The notes under the pieces were generated by a model. It searched no databases. It had not been told where the DNA came from and was given only the letters and a program-made list of their open reading frames with translations. This document shows, piece by piece, positions 6,301-14,472 of a DNA stretch of 40,137 bases; positions within the stretch are counted from its first letter, which is position 1, and each line of letters begins with the position of its first letter. The translations under genes were made by a program, and so were the position numbers. Origin of the DNA: Lentimicrobium sp. (GTDB lineage Bacteria; Bacteroidota; Bacteroidia; Bacteroidales; Lentimicrobiaceae); assembly GCA_019429275.1 (NCBI GenBank), contig JAHYJC010000041.1, forward strand, positions 1 to 40,137, read 5' to 3'.

Positions 6301-9297
6301 CGTTTGGCTGTTGCCGAGAATAACACCGGCTGCATTGTTCAGTGTCAGGTTGGTGAAAATGGTGGATTGTGTGCCTCCTATGGTTTGAAGAGATGTACCG
6401 TCGAGGTTTACCGTTCCCAGAGTAAAAGTAGCGGTTGAGTTTTTGGTAAAATCGCCACCAATGCTGAGAGTATTGGAAGTGCCTGAAACCACTGCCGTTC
6501 CATCAAGTTTAAAGTTATGACTAACTGCAAGCGTGGAGGGCAGAGTCTTGGTGTTGGATCCGCTTAAAGTTAGGTTGTAATAGTTGCCATCGCCGTCGGG
6601 TGTGATAACCGTTTGATTATCACCATTATATTCTATCGTATTGGGGTAAATATCGGCATAAAATTTACCTGTTCCGGTTCGGGTTATGGATTCTGTCAGT
6701 CTTAAATTTGTACCGGATTGAACGGTTAAATCAGCACCATCAGCAATTACAATTGAAAATAATCTTGGTATTCCGGAAATGGTTGCCCCGGGGCTATCAA
6801 AATAAATCGGATTTGTACCGGGACTGGATAATCCTGAGAGGTCTTCATACCCTCCGCTCAAGCTGTTAACAATGTGCATCTTTTTGTTATCGAAATTTAT
6901 GATTCCCCCAGACAAAATGGTAAGGGTGTTAACATAAGTTTCATCAGAAGGGGTTGGATCATTAGTTGTAGTTGCAGCATCGGGTATGATAACATGGTCT
7001 CCTATTCCAGGTACACCTGAAGGAGTCCAATTCGCTTCAGCATCCCAACTTGTACTTACAGACCCATTCCATACTTTATAAGTTTCCTGGTACGCCCTCA
7101 TGGTAAAAATGGTTCTCCAGGCATGGGTTTCGGAAACAAAAATAAAATAGTCGATCGGGATATTTGACATTCCCACAAAATTATTTACCTGATCATGCCC
7201 AGTATTTCCGTGTTCATCGGGGGTGGTCATGCCACCTCCGATGTCACCATCCGAGGTAACCAGTTTGGCTTCATCTTCGCCGTTGAGTTCCGAATCGAGG
7301 TAACGGAAATTTGCACTCACGTGACAACCGCTGCCATCAGTGCATACGATTTCATACATCCTCTTTATGCTTTTATTATCAGGAGACGAGGTGTACATGG
7401 TTTCAAACGGAGATGCCCCTATTTTTACTGTAACCGAAACGTTAGTGGGCAATGTCCCTTCGCTGGTAAAGGCTATGGTTGTGAACTGGTTCCCGAAAGA
7501 ATAAGCCGTGTTGGCATCTATTGTATTACGTTTAATAATCCCGGTTACATCACCTGTGCCGGTTGTTGTGGCGGTGGCTCCCATAAAAAGCGTCCAGGAA
7601 TCCATATTGTTGTATCCAGGGTTTGTATAGGTAGTTCCCGGGTAATCGCTGTAATCGGTCACCATTTCAAGCAAACCCACAGTGGCTGATGGGTTGGGAT
7701 TATCCGGAGTGGATGAAGCCAGGTTTAGTATTCCATTAACAGTAATATTGCTTCCCGCTTTTACTCCGCCAATTGTACCTGTCTGATTGATAGTCAAATT
7801 ATTGAAAGTATTGCTTCCGGAGCCTCCGATAGTTTGCTGAACGCCTGAACCCACAAAACTTACAGTGCCTGTATTGGGTGTAAACGTTCCGTTGTTCGTC
7901 CAGTTGCCAAAAACACTTAAGGCATTTGAGCCGTCTATGGTGAGGGTTGCGCCTGAATTGATGGTTATGTCTTTACACATTCCACCGACAGTTCCAATAT
8001 TGGGTTGAAACAGTACGTTTGGCGAATCGATTGGTGGTATGATAACATTAGTTGATGTTGTAGGAACTCCTCCGCACCAGTTGCCAGATACATTCCAGTC
8101 GTTGTCTACCTGTCCTGTCCATATATTTGTATTTTGGTCGGTTTGCCAAACCCGCAGTGTTACATTCTGGGTAAATGACTCTGTACAGTTGGTTGGTGAA
8201 CTGGTAATGGTAATTCCTGTTATCAGTAAGGTCTGCTCGTTATTGGCGGTTGTCAGGGTTGAGGTTGTGAAACTTGAGTTTCCTGATTCATCTGCAATCA
8301 ATTCGGGTATTGCAGTTTGTGCCACACCGTTTATTGAATAATTCACCATAAAAGTGGTATTGGGCACCAAACCGGTTAAATTGATGGTTGCCGGCGTATT
8401 TTCACAAACGGTCATAACTTGCGACGCTGCAGTAAGGGTTGGCAAAGCGTTCACTACAATGGAAATTGTTTCGGCGTTGGTATAGGTCGTCCCCCCCAGA
8501 AGGGTGGTAACAGTTAGTCTTGCCTGATATGTGCCGGTAACGGCTGATGCAATGGAAACATTTTGAGTGTCATAGGTCGTAACACCACCGCCCGGTGCTG
8601 TTACACTCCAGCTGTAAGTGGGTGCACTACCAAAGGCGCCATCATAACTCCCAGAAAGGTCTAATGTAATGCCCTCACAAATCGGTCCGTTGGATGTGGG
8701 CAAAGCGTCCAGCGTTCCACCGGCTGCAATCAGCTGAGCGAAAGTAAAAATATCTCCGGGAGCACCGGCACACACTGCATACTTCTGCGTACCTATCCAC
8801 AATTCAGCATTGTTGTTGCAGGTTGATGCTACAAGGCCGTTAAGGTCTATAGTCATACTAACGGCCGCATCGGCAGAGAGTACAAGTTTAGATTTATTGA
8901 AAAAGTATACATCCCCACCTGATTCTATATTAAGTACCGAAGTCGCCAGAGAAAAAGTTACTGTCTGGTTAGTACCGTTAAGATACAGCCTTCCGGTGCT
9001 TTCAATATTAATTGAAGCGAAAGGCTGGGTGTCAATTCCACCTGTTCCAATTGTCACTACATGCCCTAAAACTATAGTCACTGCTCCGGTACCGGTATAT
9101 TGTCCCGGCCATCCTTGCGCTGTGGTAGGGGTTGACCAGGCTGTGCCGCTGTAACGCTGCCAGGTGGAAAGGGTTGTCCAGGTTCCGGTTGTAACAGAGC
9201 GGTAATCACCGGCGGTTTGGGCCCATCCGGATAAACCGGTCAGCATGATAAAAACAAATGCAAATAAAAGGGTTTTGATCTTTGAAACAAACTTCAT
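3340..9297 (-). CDS. Very large T9SS-exported, cell-surface adhesin-like protein
   Basis: About 1985 residues from the ATG at 9297; an in-frame start 81 bp upstream exists, but the residues MKFVSKIKTLLFAFVFIMLT form a normal signal peptide ending at GWAQ, so the inner start is chosen. The mature part is a chain of beta-rich repeats. Several blocks have the pattern W...W-x-NWTP...-V-x-IP...-TI-x-SGA-x-L followed by GTV-x-F-x-G-x-x-QTIGG-x-x-x-T-x-FNNLT. Ig-like or PKD-like segments include one with PSYQWEES, and the final third includes SYFYWVNLR and GNPYPSSIDW, typical of Bacteroidetes surface proteins. The last 75 residues form a type A T9SS sorting domain (LLGQVLQ, LPKGIYVV, KVVL). It is expected to cross the outer membrane by T9SS and be anchored to the surface. 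The binding partner is unknown. Base composition resembles the other Bacteroidetes genes here. Confidence 0.9.
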   Translation of the reverse strand: MKFVSKIKTLLFAFVFIMLTGLSGWAQTAGDYRSVTTGTWTTLSTWQRYSGTAWSTPTTAQGWPGQYTGTGAVTIVLGHVVTIGTGGIDTQPFASINIESTGRLYLNGTNQTVTFSLATSVLNIESGGDVYFFNKSKLVLSADAAVSMTIDLNGLVASTCNNNAELWIGTQKYAVCAGAPGDIFTFAQLIAAGGTLDALPTSNGPICEGITLDLSGSYDGAFGSAPTYSWSVTAPGGGVTTYDTQNVSIASAVTGTYQARLTVTTLLGGTTYTNAETISIVVNALPTLTAASQVMTVCENTPATINLTGLVPNTTFMVNYSINGVAQTAIPELIADESGNSSFTTSTLTTANNEQTLLITGITITSSPTNCTESFTQNVTLRVWQTDQNTNIWTGQVDNDWNVSGNWCGGVPTTSTNVIIPPIDSPNVLFQPNIGTVGGMCKDITINSGATLTIDGSNALSVFGNWTNNGTFTPNTGTVSFVGSGVQQTIGGSGSNTFNNLTINQTGTIGGVKAGSNITVNGILNLASSTPDNPNPSATVGLLEMVTDYSDYPGTTYTNPGYNNMDSWTLFMGATATTTGTGDVTGIIKRNTIDANTAYSFGNQFTTIAFTSEGTLPTNVSVTVKIGASPFETMYTSSPDNKSIKRMYEIVCTDGSGCHVSANFRYLDSELNGEDEAKLVTSDGDIGGGMTTPDEHGNTGHDQVNNFVGMSNIPIDYFIFVSETHAWRTIFTMRAYQETYKVWNGSVSTSWDAEANWTPSGVPGIGDHVIIPDAATTTNDPTPSDETYVNTLTILSGGIINFDNKKMHIVNSLSGGYEDLSGLSSPGTNPIYFDSPGATISGIPRLFSIVIADGADLTVQSGTNLRLTESITRTGTGKFYADIYPNTIEYNGDNQTVITPDGDGNYYNLTLSGSNTKTLPSTLAVSHNFKLDGTAVVSGTSNTLSIGGDFTKNSTATFTLGTVNLDGTSLQTIGGTQSTIFTNLTLNNAAGVILGNSQTVNGNLTLTSGLITTGDNILTHGCDGDITGQSASSYIDGKLARVYCAVGSKDFPIGKGGNYRPLTVNYTALTGTSTVTAEQFETVIPGTFPVNTTYQTNRHWAITETGGSSFTYDLTLDGTPFIPGSGSPKILKGDGTANTALDANFIDPNFFKSTGLTAFGNFAVATECLPPTITAHPSATATCDANGTATFSVTATVSSGTPSYQWEESITGTGGTFVAISNDGVYSNATSATLTLTNPPLSMNNFAYRVVVNRDCGSGVTSNAVVLTVNPLPTITLGDFPAVCEGSTSASLPYTATTGSPDQYRIDYDAAAETAGFEDITYTTLPESPVVLTIPSTPGTYNGTLYVKNSTTTCESVEYPFTVTIFALPQGSLTGNAICSGEEGWLTFTASAGTGPFTVVYNDGTDHTVNNVVSGTPFSVGTVSEIKTYTLVSVTGTHCPRTIGFAGSTATVTILTADQTFTWNGSESDDWHTAANWTPEFVPSSCINVDIPVVTNFPTLYSAGACNNITIRSGASLMDNSHLTVNGTATVEREIANDWKWHFLSSPVASQAIWPEFAPEPADLKWPAAQTAPLWNWDFYYYNPNVPVESYFYWVNLRKDAVANYNNSTVDDPSIAAGYGTTTPPVMEKGRGYLVAYGPDYNGSTTHTFSGSLNTGTVERAIAYNADNIYNLVGNPYPSSIDWTAGTGWGRSNLATSGTGYDYWVWNDAGGNYGVFNSASVSGINEVSKDIAPMQAFFVKVASVGSLTMTNDVRTHSTQPWLKNSPAETDLLRLKLTTEANTFSDEMILSFDPSQGNGGSDKFWSMYTEAPEIFSVKDGNNYSIDRYPEISAEMAIDLSAKCGVQSNYTLTATNISDFRLANQVYLTDIKTGSKINLKETGQYTFSGGPNDDMSRFKLTFAGTIGIETPVAESQVDIYAHNGVIYLSGIAAKADIRVTNLLGQVLQRSLSKGSSLTTINAGNLPKGIYVVTVLSEGQSVSRKVVL

Positions 9298-9670
9298 AAT
9301 ATCAGTGTGTTGATGGTGTAAACTTGCTTTTTTTTCTGAAGAAAATGTTGCCTCAGTTGGCCGATGGTTAAAAATCATTTTATAAGGATAAAACTGTGAT
9401 TAAGATGATTCATAAAGTAATCCGAAAACGGTTGAAAGGTAATCAGTCCATTTTCAGTTTTCACAACTTTTCCGGTTCCGCTTACGTCATGAAGTGAATA
9501 AAAAAATTATTTCTAAACTACTTATTTATCTGAAATCCAATGTTATATTATATGTAATGATTGAACAAACAGACTGACAAAGATAGATATTTATATCTTA
9601 TATTTTTTGATGTATAAAAAAATGTTAAAATAAAATGATGAATGCAATACGCAGGGAATGTTTCATTAGT
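9298..9670. other. AT-rich leader region upstream of the giant T9SS gene
   Basis: No gene is visible. On the minus strand a TATCTTTG -7 box lies at 9578-9585, without a clear -33 box. If used, it gives the T9SS gene a 5' untranslated leader of roughly 270 nt. Most of the rest is AT-rich without strong structure. Confidence 0.4.
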
Positions 9671-9813
9671 CGCTTATCTCGTAAGACTGCGGTAGCAGGA
9701 TGACGAGAATAGTTGATAGTCGATAGTCTATGCTCCCGCGCGATTGCATCGCGTGGTAAATAATAATTACCGTTAAATTAATTGATGCCACACGATACAA
9801 TCGTGCGGCAGCG
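9671..9813. repeat. Outlying unit of the 136-bp repeat family
   Basis: Contains the array linker (GACTGCGGTAGCAGGATGAC) followed by a long-spacer double-hairpin module at 9732-9813. It is separated from the regular array by a 144-bp interruption, since its distance to the next module is 280 bp, which equals 136 + 144. Confidence 0.85.
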
Positions 9814-9973
9814 ATGCCGGGCGGCAATTATAATTCCGACCTTATTTGAACCAGGCACATTGCTGATTAACATTGGAATGATACACCAGAAATATAACAA
9901 CTGTAATACGAATCCTGAATTGCAAATTCAGGGGTATAGAAAGCGGAATTGCAAATTCCGCTTAGCGGGGGGA
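9814..9973. repeat. Hairpin-rich interruption of the array
   Basis: Replaces the middle of one linker. It holds CCTGAATT-GCA-AATTCAGG (about 9914-9932) and GCGGAATT-GCA-AATTCCGC (about 9943-9961), two perfect 8-bp palindromes with the same GCA loop, plus a related GGCAATTATAATTCC. The remaining sequence shows no convincing gene. Confidence 0.75.
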
Positions 9974-10852
9974 GCAAGATGACGGGAATAGTTGATAGTC
10001 GATAAGTCTATGCTCCCGCGCGATTGCATCGCTTGGTAAATAATAATTACCGTTAAATTAATTGATGCCTCACGATACAATCGTGCGGCAGCGATGGTAA
10101 GACTGCGGTAGCAGGATGACGGGAATAGTTGATAGTCGATAGTCTATGCTCCCGCGCGATTGCATCGCGTGGTAAATAATAATTACCGTTAAATTAATTG
10201 ATGCCTCACGATACAATCGTGCGGCAGCGATGGTAAGAGTGCGATAGCAAGATGACGGGAATAGTTGATAGTCGATAGTCCATGCTCCCGTGCGATAGCA
10301 TCGCGTGGTAAATAATAATTACCGTTAAATTAATTGATGCCACTCGATACAATCGCGCGGCAGCGATGGTAAGACTGCGGTAGCAGGATGACGGGAATAG
10401 TTGATAGTCGATAGTCCATGCTCCCGCGCGATTGCATCGCGTGGTAAATAATAATTACCGTTAAATTAATTGATGCCAAACGATACAATCGTGCGGCAGC
10501 GATGGTAAGACTGCGGTAGCAGGATGACGGGAATAGTCGCTTGTCTCGTAAGACTGCGGTAGCAGGATGACGGGAATAGTCGATAGTCGATAGTCTATGC
10601 TCCCGCGCGATTGCATCGCGTGGTAAATAATAATTACCGTTAAATTAATTGATGCCACACGATACAATCGTGCGGCAGCGATGGTAAGACTGAGGTAGCA
10701 GGATGACGGGAATAGTTGATAGTCGATAGTCCATGCTCCCGCGCGATTGCATCGCGTGGTAAATAATAATTACCGTTAAATTAATTGATGCCACACGATA
10801 CAATCGTGCGGCAGCGATGGTAAGACTGCGGTAGCAGGATGACGGGAATAGT
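9974..10852. repeat. 136-bp tandem array of long-spacer double-hairpin modules
   Basis: Modules start at 10012, 10148, 10284, 10420, 10599 and 10735. Spacing is exactly 136 bp except for one 179-bp step, caused by a 43-bp duplication of linker sequence (CGCTTGTCTCGTAAGACTGC region). Each unit is an 82-bp module (CGCGAT/ATCGCG hairpin, spacer with TTACCGTTAAATTAATTG, CACGAT/ATCGTG hairpin, GCGGCAGCG) plus a 54-bp linker with GATAGTC micro-repeats. Units differ by a few substitutions; the one at 10284 has GTGCGATAGCATCGCG and ACTCGATACAATCGCG. No open frame is conserved through the array. Confidence 0.92.
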
Positions 10853-10914
10853 AGATCCCTAACATGAAAGATAATTATTTCTGAAACCTATGGGTGATTC
10901 TGAACTAAATTTTA

Positions 10915-10922
10915 TAAGTTTG
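10915..10922 (+). promoter_or_regulatory. Probable -7 box (TAAGTTTG) for the lysine-degradation genes
   Basis: TAAGTTTG fits TANNTTTG and lies 44 bp before the chosen ATG at 10967. I see no good -33 box. It sits just beyond the end of the repeat array. Confidence 0.4.
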
Positions 10923-10966
10923 CCACGTATCGGAATAAATCTGTAATGCAATAAAACAAAGTGATT

Positions 10967-12274
10967 ATGAGTAAATTTATCGGAATCAGGCACGAAGACA
11001 AATATGTAATGGAAAGGCGCGCTCCCCTCACCCCGCGCCATGTTGAACGTTTAATCAAAGGTAAAAAACTGGATATTGTGGTGCAAACTTCGGCCAAACG
11101 GGTTTTCACCGACCAGGAATACATCAATGCCGGAGCGCGTATTGCAGAGAACCTGGGTGAATGCTCGGTTATTCTTGGCGTTAAAGAGATGCCAAACTCA
11201 TTTTTTGAGCCGGGCAAAACCTATGTGTTTTTCTCGCATGTTATCAAGGGGCAGGCCTACAATATGCCTATGCTCAAACGCATGATGGAACTGGGCTGCA
11301 ACCTGATTGACTATGAAAAAATTGTGGACGAACAGGGCAAAAGGCTGATTTTTTTCGGTCGCTATGCCGGACTTGCCGGAATGATCAACTCATTGTGGTC
11401 GCTTGGCCTGAGGCTGAAAGAATATGGTTATGAAACTCCTTTCCTGAAGATTACACAGGCTCATCATTATGCTTCACTTGAAGAAGCCCGGAAAGTAATA
11501 TCGGAAGTTGGCCAGGAAATTGCTGAAAAGGGGCTTCCGAAGGCGCTAAGACCTTTCACGGTAGGCTTTACCGGTTATGGTAATGTTTCGCAGGGCGCAC
11601 AGGAAATTCTCGGATTACTTCCGGTTAAAGAAATTTCGCCTGAAAAACTGCTTGAACTCAAAGAGAGAAAGCATGCACCCAATAACCTGATTTACAAGAT
11701 CATTTTTAAAGAGGAGCACCTTTCGACCCAAAACGAAGGACGAGCATTTGACCTTCACGATTATTATGCGCATCCCGAAAATTATCACGGTATTTTCGAA
11801 AAATACATTCCACACCTTTCGGTGCTGATGAATTGCATGTACTGGGATACACGCTATCCAAGAATCGTAACCAAAGATTATCTGGAAAAAGCATTTGCTG
11901 AAGGCCAGCCAAAAATGCTGGTAATCGGCGATGTTACCTGCGATCCTGACGGAAGCATTGAAATCACCCACAAAGGAACCGAAATCGAAGATCCCATTTT
12001 TGTTTACAATCCGTTTACCCGAAAGCCGTCCATGGGCCACAAAGGCGAAGGCATGCTGGTGATGGCAGTTGACATTCTGCCCAGCGAACTGCCACGCGAT
12101 TCGAGCAATGGTTTTGCTGATGCACTGGTAAATTTCGTCAAACCCGTTGCCGACTGCGATTTTAGTGAGGAGTTTGAAGACCTCGACCTGCCCAGAGCCA
12201 TTAAAAAAGCTCTGATACTGCACAACGGGGAGCTGACACACGATTTCAAATATATTGAGAATCACCTGAAATAG
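10967..12274 (+). CDS. Lysine 2-oxoglutarate reductase-like protein (alanine dehydrogenase/PNT fold)
   Basis: 435 residues. It resembles the N-terminal reductase half of the eukaryotic bifunctional aminoadipate-semialdehyde synthase and joins L-lysine and 2-oxoglutarate to saccharopine using a nicotinamide cofactor. The N-terminal substrate domain shows RAPLTPRHVERLI (about 17-29), the usual opening of the AlaDh/PNT family, and the middle contains VGFTGYGNVSQGAQEIL (Rossmann nucleotide site, glycine-rich). The ending HNGELTHDFKYIENHLK is typical of these standalone enzymes. The ATG at 10967 is preferred; the GTG two codons upstream is possible. The next gene, 72 bp downstream, is the matching saccharopine dehydrogenase, so the pair forms a two-step lysine catabolic route to aminoadipate semialdehyde and glutamate. 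Running the reaction in reverse is chemically possible, but the DapD in this window argues that lysine is made by the diaminopimelate route. Confidence 0.85.
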   Translation: MSKFIGIRHEDKYVMERRAPLTPRHVERLIKGKKLDIVVQTSAKRVFTDQEYINAGARIAENLGECSVILGVKEMPNSFFEPGKTYVFFSHVIKGQAYNMPMLKRMMELGCNLIDYEKIVDEQGKRLIFFGRYAGLAGMINSLWSLGLRLKEYGYETPFLKITQAHHYASLEEARKVISEVGQEIAEKGLPKALRPFTVGFTGYGNVSQGAQEILGLLPVKEISPEKLLELKERKHAPNNLIYKIIFKEEHLSTQNEGRAFDLHDYYAHPENYHGIFEKYIPHLSVLMNCMYWDTRYPRIVTKDYLEKAFAEGQPKMLVIGDVTCDPDGSIEITHKGTEIEDPIFVYNPFTRKPSMGHKGEGMLVMAVDILPSELPRDSSNGFADALVNFVKPVADCDFSEEFEDLDLPRAIKKALILHNGELTHDFKYIENHLK

Positions 12275-12346
12275 TATAGATTACCGGTGGCCAAAAAGAA
12301 GCCGGTCATATCCAAAAAAAACAACAAACCTAACTGCTTTTAAAAA

Positions 12347-13684
12347 ATGAAGAAAGTTCTGATTCTGGGCGCCGGCCTTGTGGTAAAGCCCATTGTTAAC
12401 CACCTTTTAAGCAAGGGAATTCATGTAACTGTGGCTACCCGCACCAAATCGAAAGCCGAAGCCATGATTTCGGGCCATGCCAATGGAACGGCCATTGCCT
12501 GGACTGTTGATGATGAAGCCGCACTTGACCAGATGGTTGCCACACACGATTTGTCGGTAAGCCTTCTGCCTTACACCCATCACCTGCTGGTGGCAAAATA
12601 CTGCCTGAAGCACAAAAAGAATATGGTTACCACTTCGTATGTGAAGCCCGAAATGCAAGCGCTGGATGCACAGGCAAAAGAAGCCGGTATCATCATACTC
12701 AACGAATTGGGACTCGATCCGGGCATCGACCATATGTCGGCCATGCGCATTATTGACAATGTGCACAACCGCAACGGAAAAATCGAGGAGTTTTACTCCA
12801 TCTGCGGTGCGCTTCCGGCACCTGAAGCTGCCAAAAATCCGTTTAAGTACAAATTTTCATGGAGCCCCAAGGGCGTAGTAATGGCCGGAAATAACGACGG
12901 CAAATACCTGCGTCATGGCAAAGTGGTTGAAGTTCCGACCGAAGACCTCTTTAAAAATCCATTACAGGTAAATTTCGACAAAGTAGGCTTGCTTGAGGTT
13001 TATCCAAACCGCGATTCAATTTCTTATATAGATATCTACGGTATTCCCGAAACCAAAACCATGATGCGCGGAACCTTCCGCTTCAAAGGATGGTGCGAGA
13101 GCATTGATGCCATGAAAAAGCTTAAACTGATATCTTACGATACGTTTGATATGACCGGCATGACTTATGCACAACTCATTGCCCGTCAGATAGGCGCAGC
13201 TGATGCCACAAATATAAAAGCCAAAACTGCAGAATTCCTGAAGCTCGATGTGAATGCACATGAGCTTACAGCGCTGGAATGGCTTGGATTGTTTGAAGAT
13301 AAACCCATGGGCCGTGGCGAAGATTCACCGTTTGAAGTTACCAGCGATGTGATGATAGCAAAAATGGAACTCGGACGCAACGAACGCGATATGGTTGCCC
13401 TTCAGCATACTTTCCTTGCTTCGTACCCCGATGGATCGAAAGAGGTTATCCGTTCGCGCATGCTTGATTTCGGCACCCCTGCCACCGACACATCCATTGC
13501 CCGCACCGTTGCACTTCCGGCTGCAATAGGTGTTGAAATGATTTTGAATGGCGAAATCAATGTAAAAGGCGTTTTCCGCCCGGTAATCCCCGAAATTTAC
13601 AATCCCGTGCTTGATGCCCTTGAAAAACTCGACATCCGAATGGAAGAAGAGTTTGGCCTGCCGTTGAGCGAAAATATCAGCTAA
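12347..13684 (+). CDS. Saccharopine dehydrogenase (glutamate-forming type)
   Basis: 445 residues, cytosolic. It oxidises saccharopine to glutamate and 2-aminoadipate 6-semialdehyde. The N-terminus has a Rossmann signature KKVLILGAGLVVKPIVNHL (residues 2-20), then the family's central stretch ILNELGLDPGIDHMSAMRII (about 118-137), and a C-terminal saccharopine dehydrogenase domain ending near the usual length of the standalone enzyme. The ATG at 12347 is preceded by an A-rich stretch and no Shine-Dalgarno, as is common in Bacteroidetes. It is the second gene of the pair and is followed by a clear terminator at 13704-13747, so the operon appears to be just these two genes. Confidence 0.88.
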   Translation: MKKVLILGAGLVVKPIVNHLLSKGIHVTVATRTKSKAEAMISGHANGTAIAWTVDDEAALDQMVATHDLSVSLLPYTHHLLVAKYCLKHKKNMVTTSYVKPEMQALDAQAKEAGIIILNELGLDPGIDHMSAMRIIDNVHNRNGKIEEFYSICGALPAPEAAKNPFKYKFSWSPKGVVMAGNNDGKYLRHGKVVEVPTEDLFKNPLQVNFDKVGLLEVYPNRDSISYIDIYGIPETKTMMRGTFRFKGWCESIDAMKKLKLISYDTFDMTGMTYAQLIARQIGAADATNIKAKTAEFLKLDVNAHELTALEWLGLFEDKPMGRGEDSPFEVTSDVMIAKMELGRNERDMVALQHTFLASYPDGSKEVIRSRMLDFGTPATDTSIARTVALPAAIGVEMILNGEINVKGVFRPVIPEIYNPVLDALEKLDIRMEEEFGLPLSENIS

Positions 13685-13703
13685 CTGCTGTCTTAAGGCA
13701 TAG

Positions 13704-13747
13704 AAACCTCAGTTTTCCGGCACAGGCTGGTTGACTGAGGTTTTTTT
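13704..13747 (+). terminator. Rho-independent terminator after saccharopine dehydrogenase
   Basis: AAACCTCAGT (13704-13713) pairs with ACTGAGGTTT (13734-13743) and the stem is followed by a run of Ts. The 20-nt loop is longer than average. Confidence 0.8.
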
Positions 13748-13897
13748 ATCTTGAATTGGCGTACATTTCCTAACGCATGCAGTTAACCTCAGTTATGACG
13801 CAAATTCCAAAATGAGTGGCGCGCATCATAACAGTTTTCAAATTGTTAAAACGGTAAAGTTGAATTTTGTCTTTGTTATGTTGCCTGATTCAAAGGA

Positions 13898-14461
13898 TCA
13901 ATTTCTGATGATCTGATAAGATCCATCGTTATGCAACTTGATGATGGTTGAAGTTTTGGCCTGATTGAACTTTGAGTGCAAAAGCTGAACTACATAATCG
14001 ACATTGTCAATAATTTTCCGATCAATCTGGCTGAAAACAAGAGGAGTAGGTTCTCCCGATATATTGGCTGAGGAAGAAATCAATGGCCGGCCAAACTCCT
14101 TAATCAGTCGGGAACAAAACTGATCGCGCACCACCCGAATGGCAACCGAACCATCCGGAGCAATAACATTTTTGGGCAGATTGATGGCATTTTCGTATAT
14201 CACTGTCACTGGTTTATCCATACTTAATATCAGATCTTCAACAATATCAGGAACATTTTTCACATACTTTTTCAGCAATTCAAATGTGTCAAGTAAAACA
14301 ATCAGGCTTTTTGTGTTTGGCCTTTCCTTGATTTTGTATATCTGCTCAATGGCCCTCGCATTCAGCGCATCGCAACCCAATCCCCAAACCGTATCGGTCG
14401 GATAGAGGATTATTCCACCGTTTTTCAGCACTTTCAGCGTTTTCCGGATTTCTGAATCCAT
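13898..14461 (-). CDS. tsaC: L-threonylcarbamoyladenylate synthase (TsaC/Sua5/YrdC family)
   Basis: Makes threonylcarbamoyl-AMP from threonine, bicarbonate and ATP, the first step of the t6A37 modification of ANN-decoding tRNAs. The sequence shows ILYPTDTVWGLGCDA near the N-terminus, the substrate-binding KERPNTKSL, SVAIRVVRD, and SSSANISGEPT towards the C-terminus, all typical of the YrdC fold. From the ATG at 14461 it is 187 residues, close to the short TsaC type; the longer Sua5 C-terminal domain is absent. A GTG at 14476 overlapping the upstream glycosyltransferase stop (GTGA) would add five residues and allow translational coupling. It is the last gene of a dapD, GT9, tsaC set on the minus strand. 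Confidence 0.9.
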   Translation of the reverse strand: MDSEIRKTLKVLKNGGIILYPTDTVWGLGCDALNARAIEQIYKIKERPNTKSLIVLLDTFELLKKYVKNVPDIVEDLILSMDKPVTVIYENAINLPKNVIAPDGSVAIRVVRDQFCSRLIKEFGRPLISSSANISGEPTPLVFSQIDRKIIDNVDYVVQLLHSKFNQAKTSTIIKLHNDGSYQIIRN

Positions 14462-14472
14462 TACTTTTTCAA

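Noticed and set aside
9732-10816. Integron attC sites (GTTAAAT resembles GTTRRRY)
   Set aside because: No matching R' core, no cassette genes between units and no integrase in the window.
9974-10852. CRISPR array
   Set aside because: The repeats are contiguous 136-bp units with hairpins and have no unique spacers of constant length.
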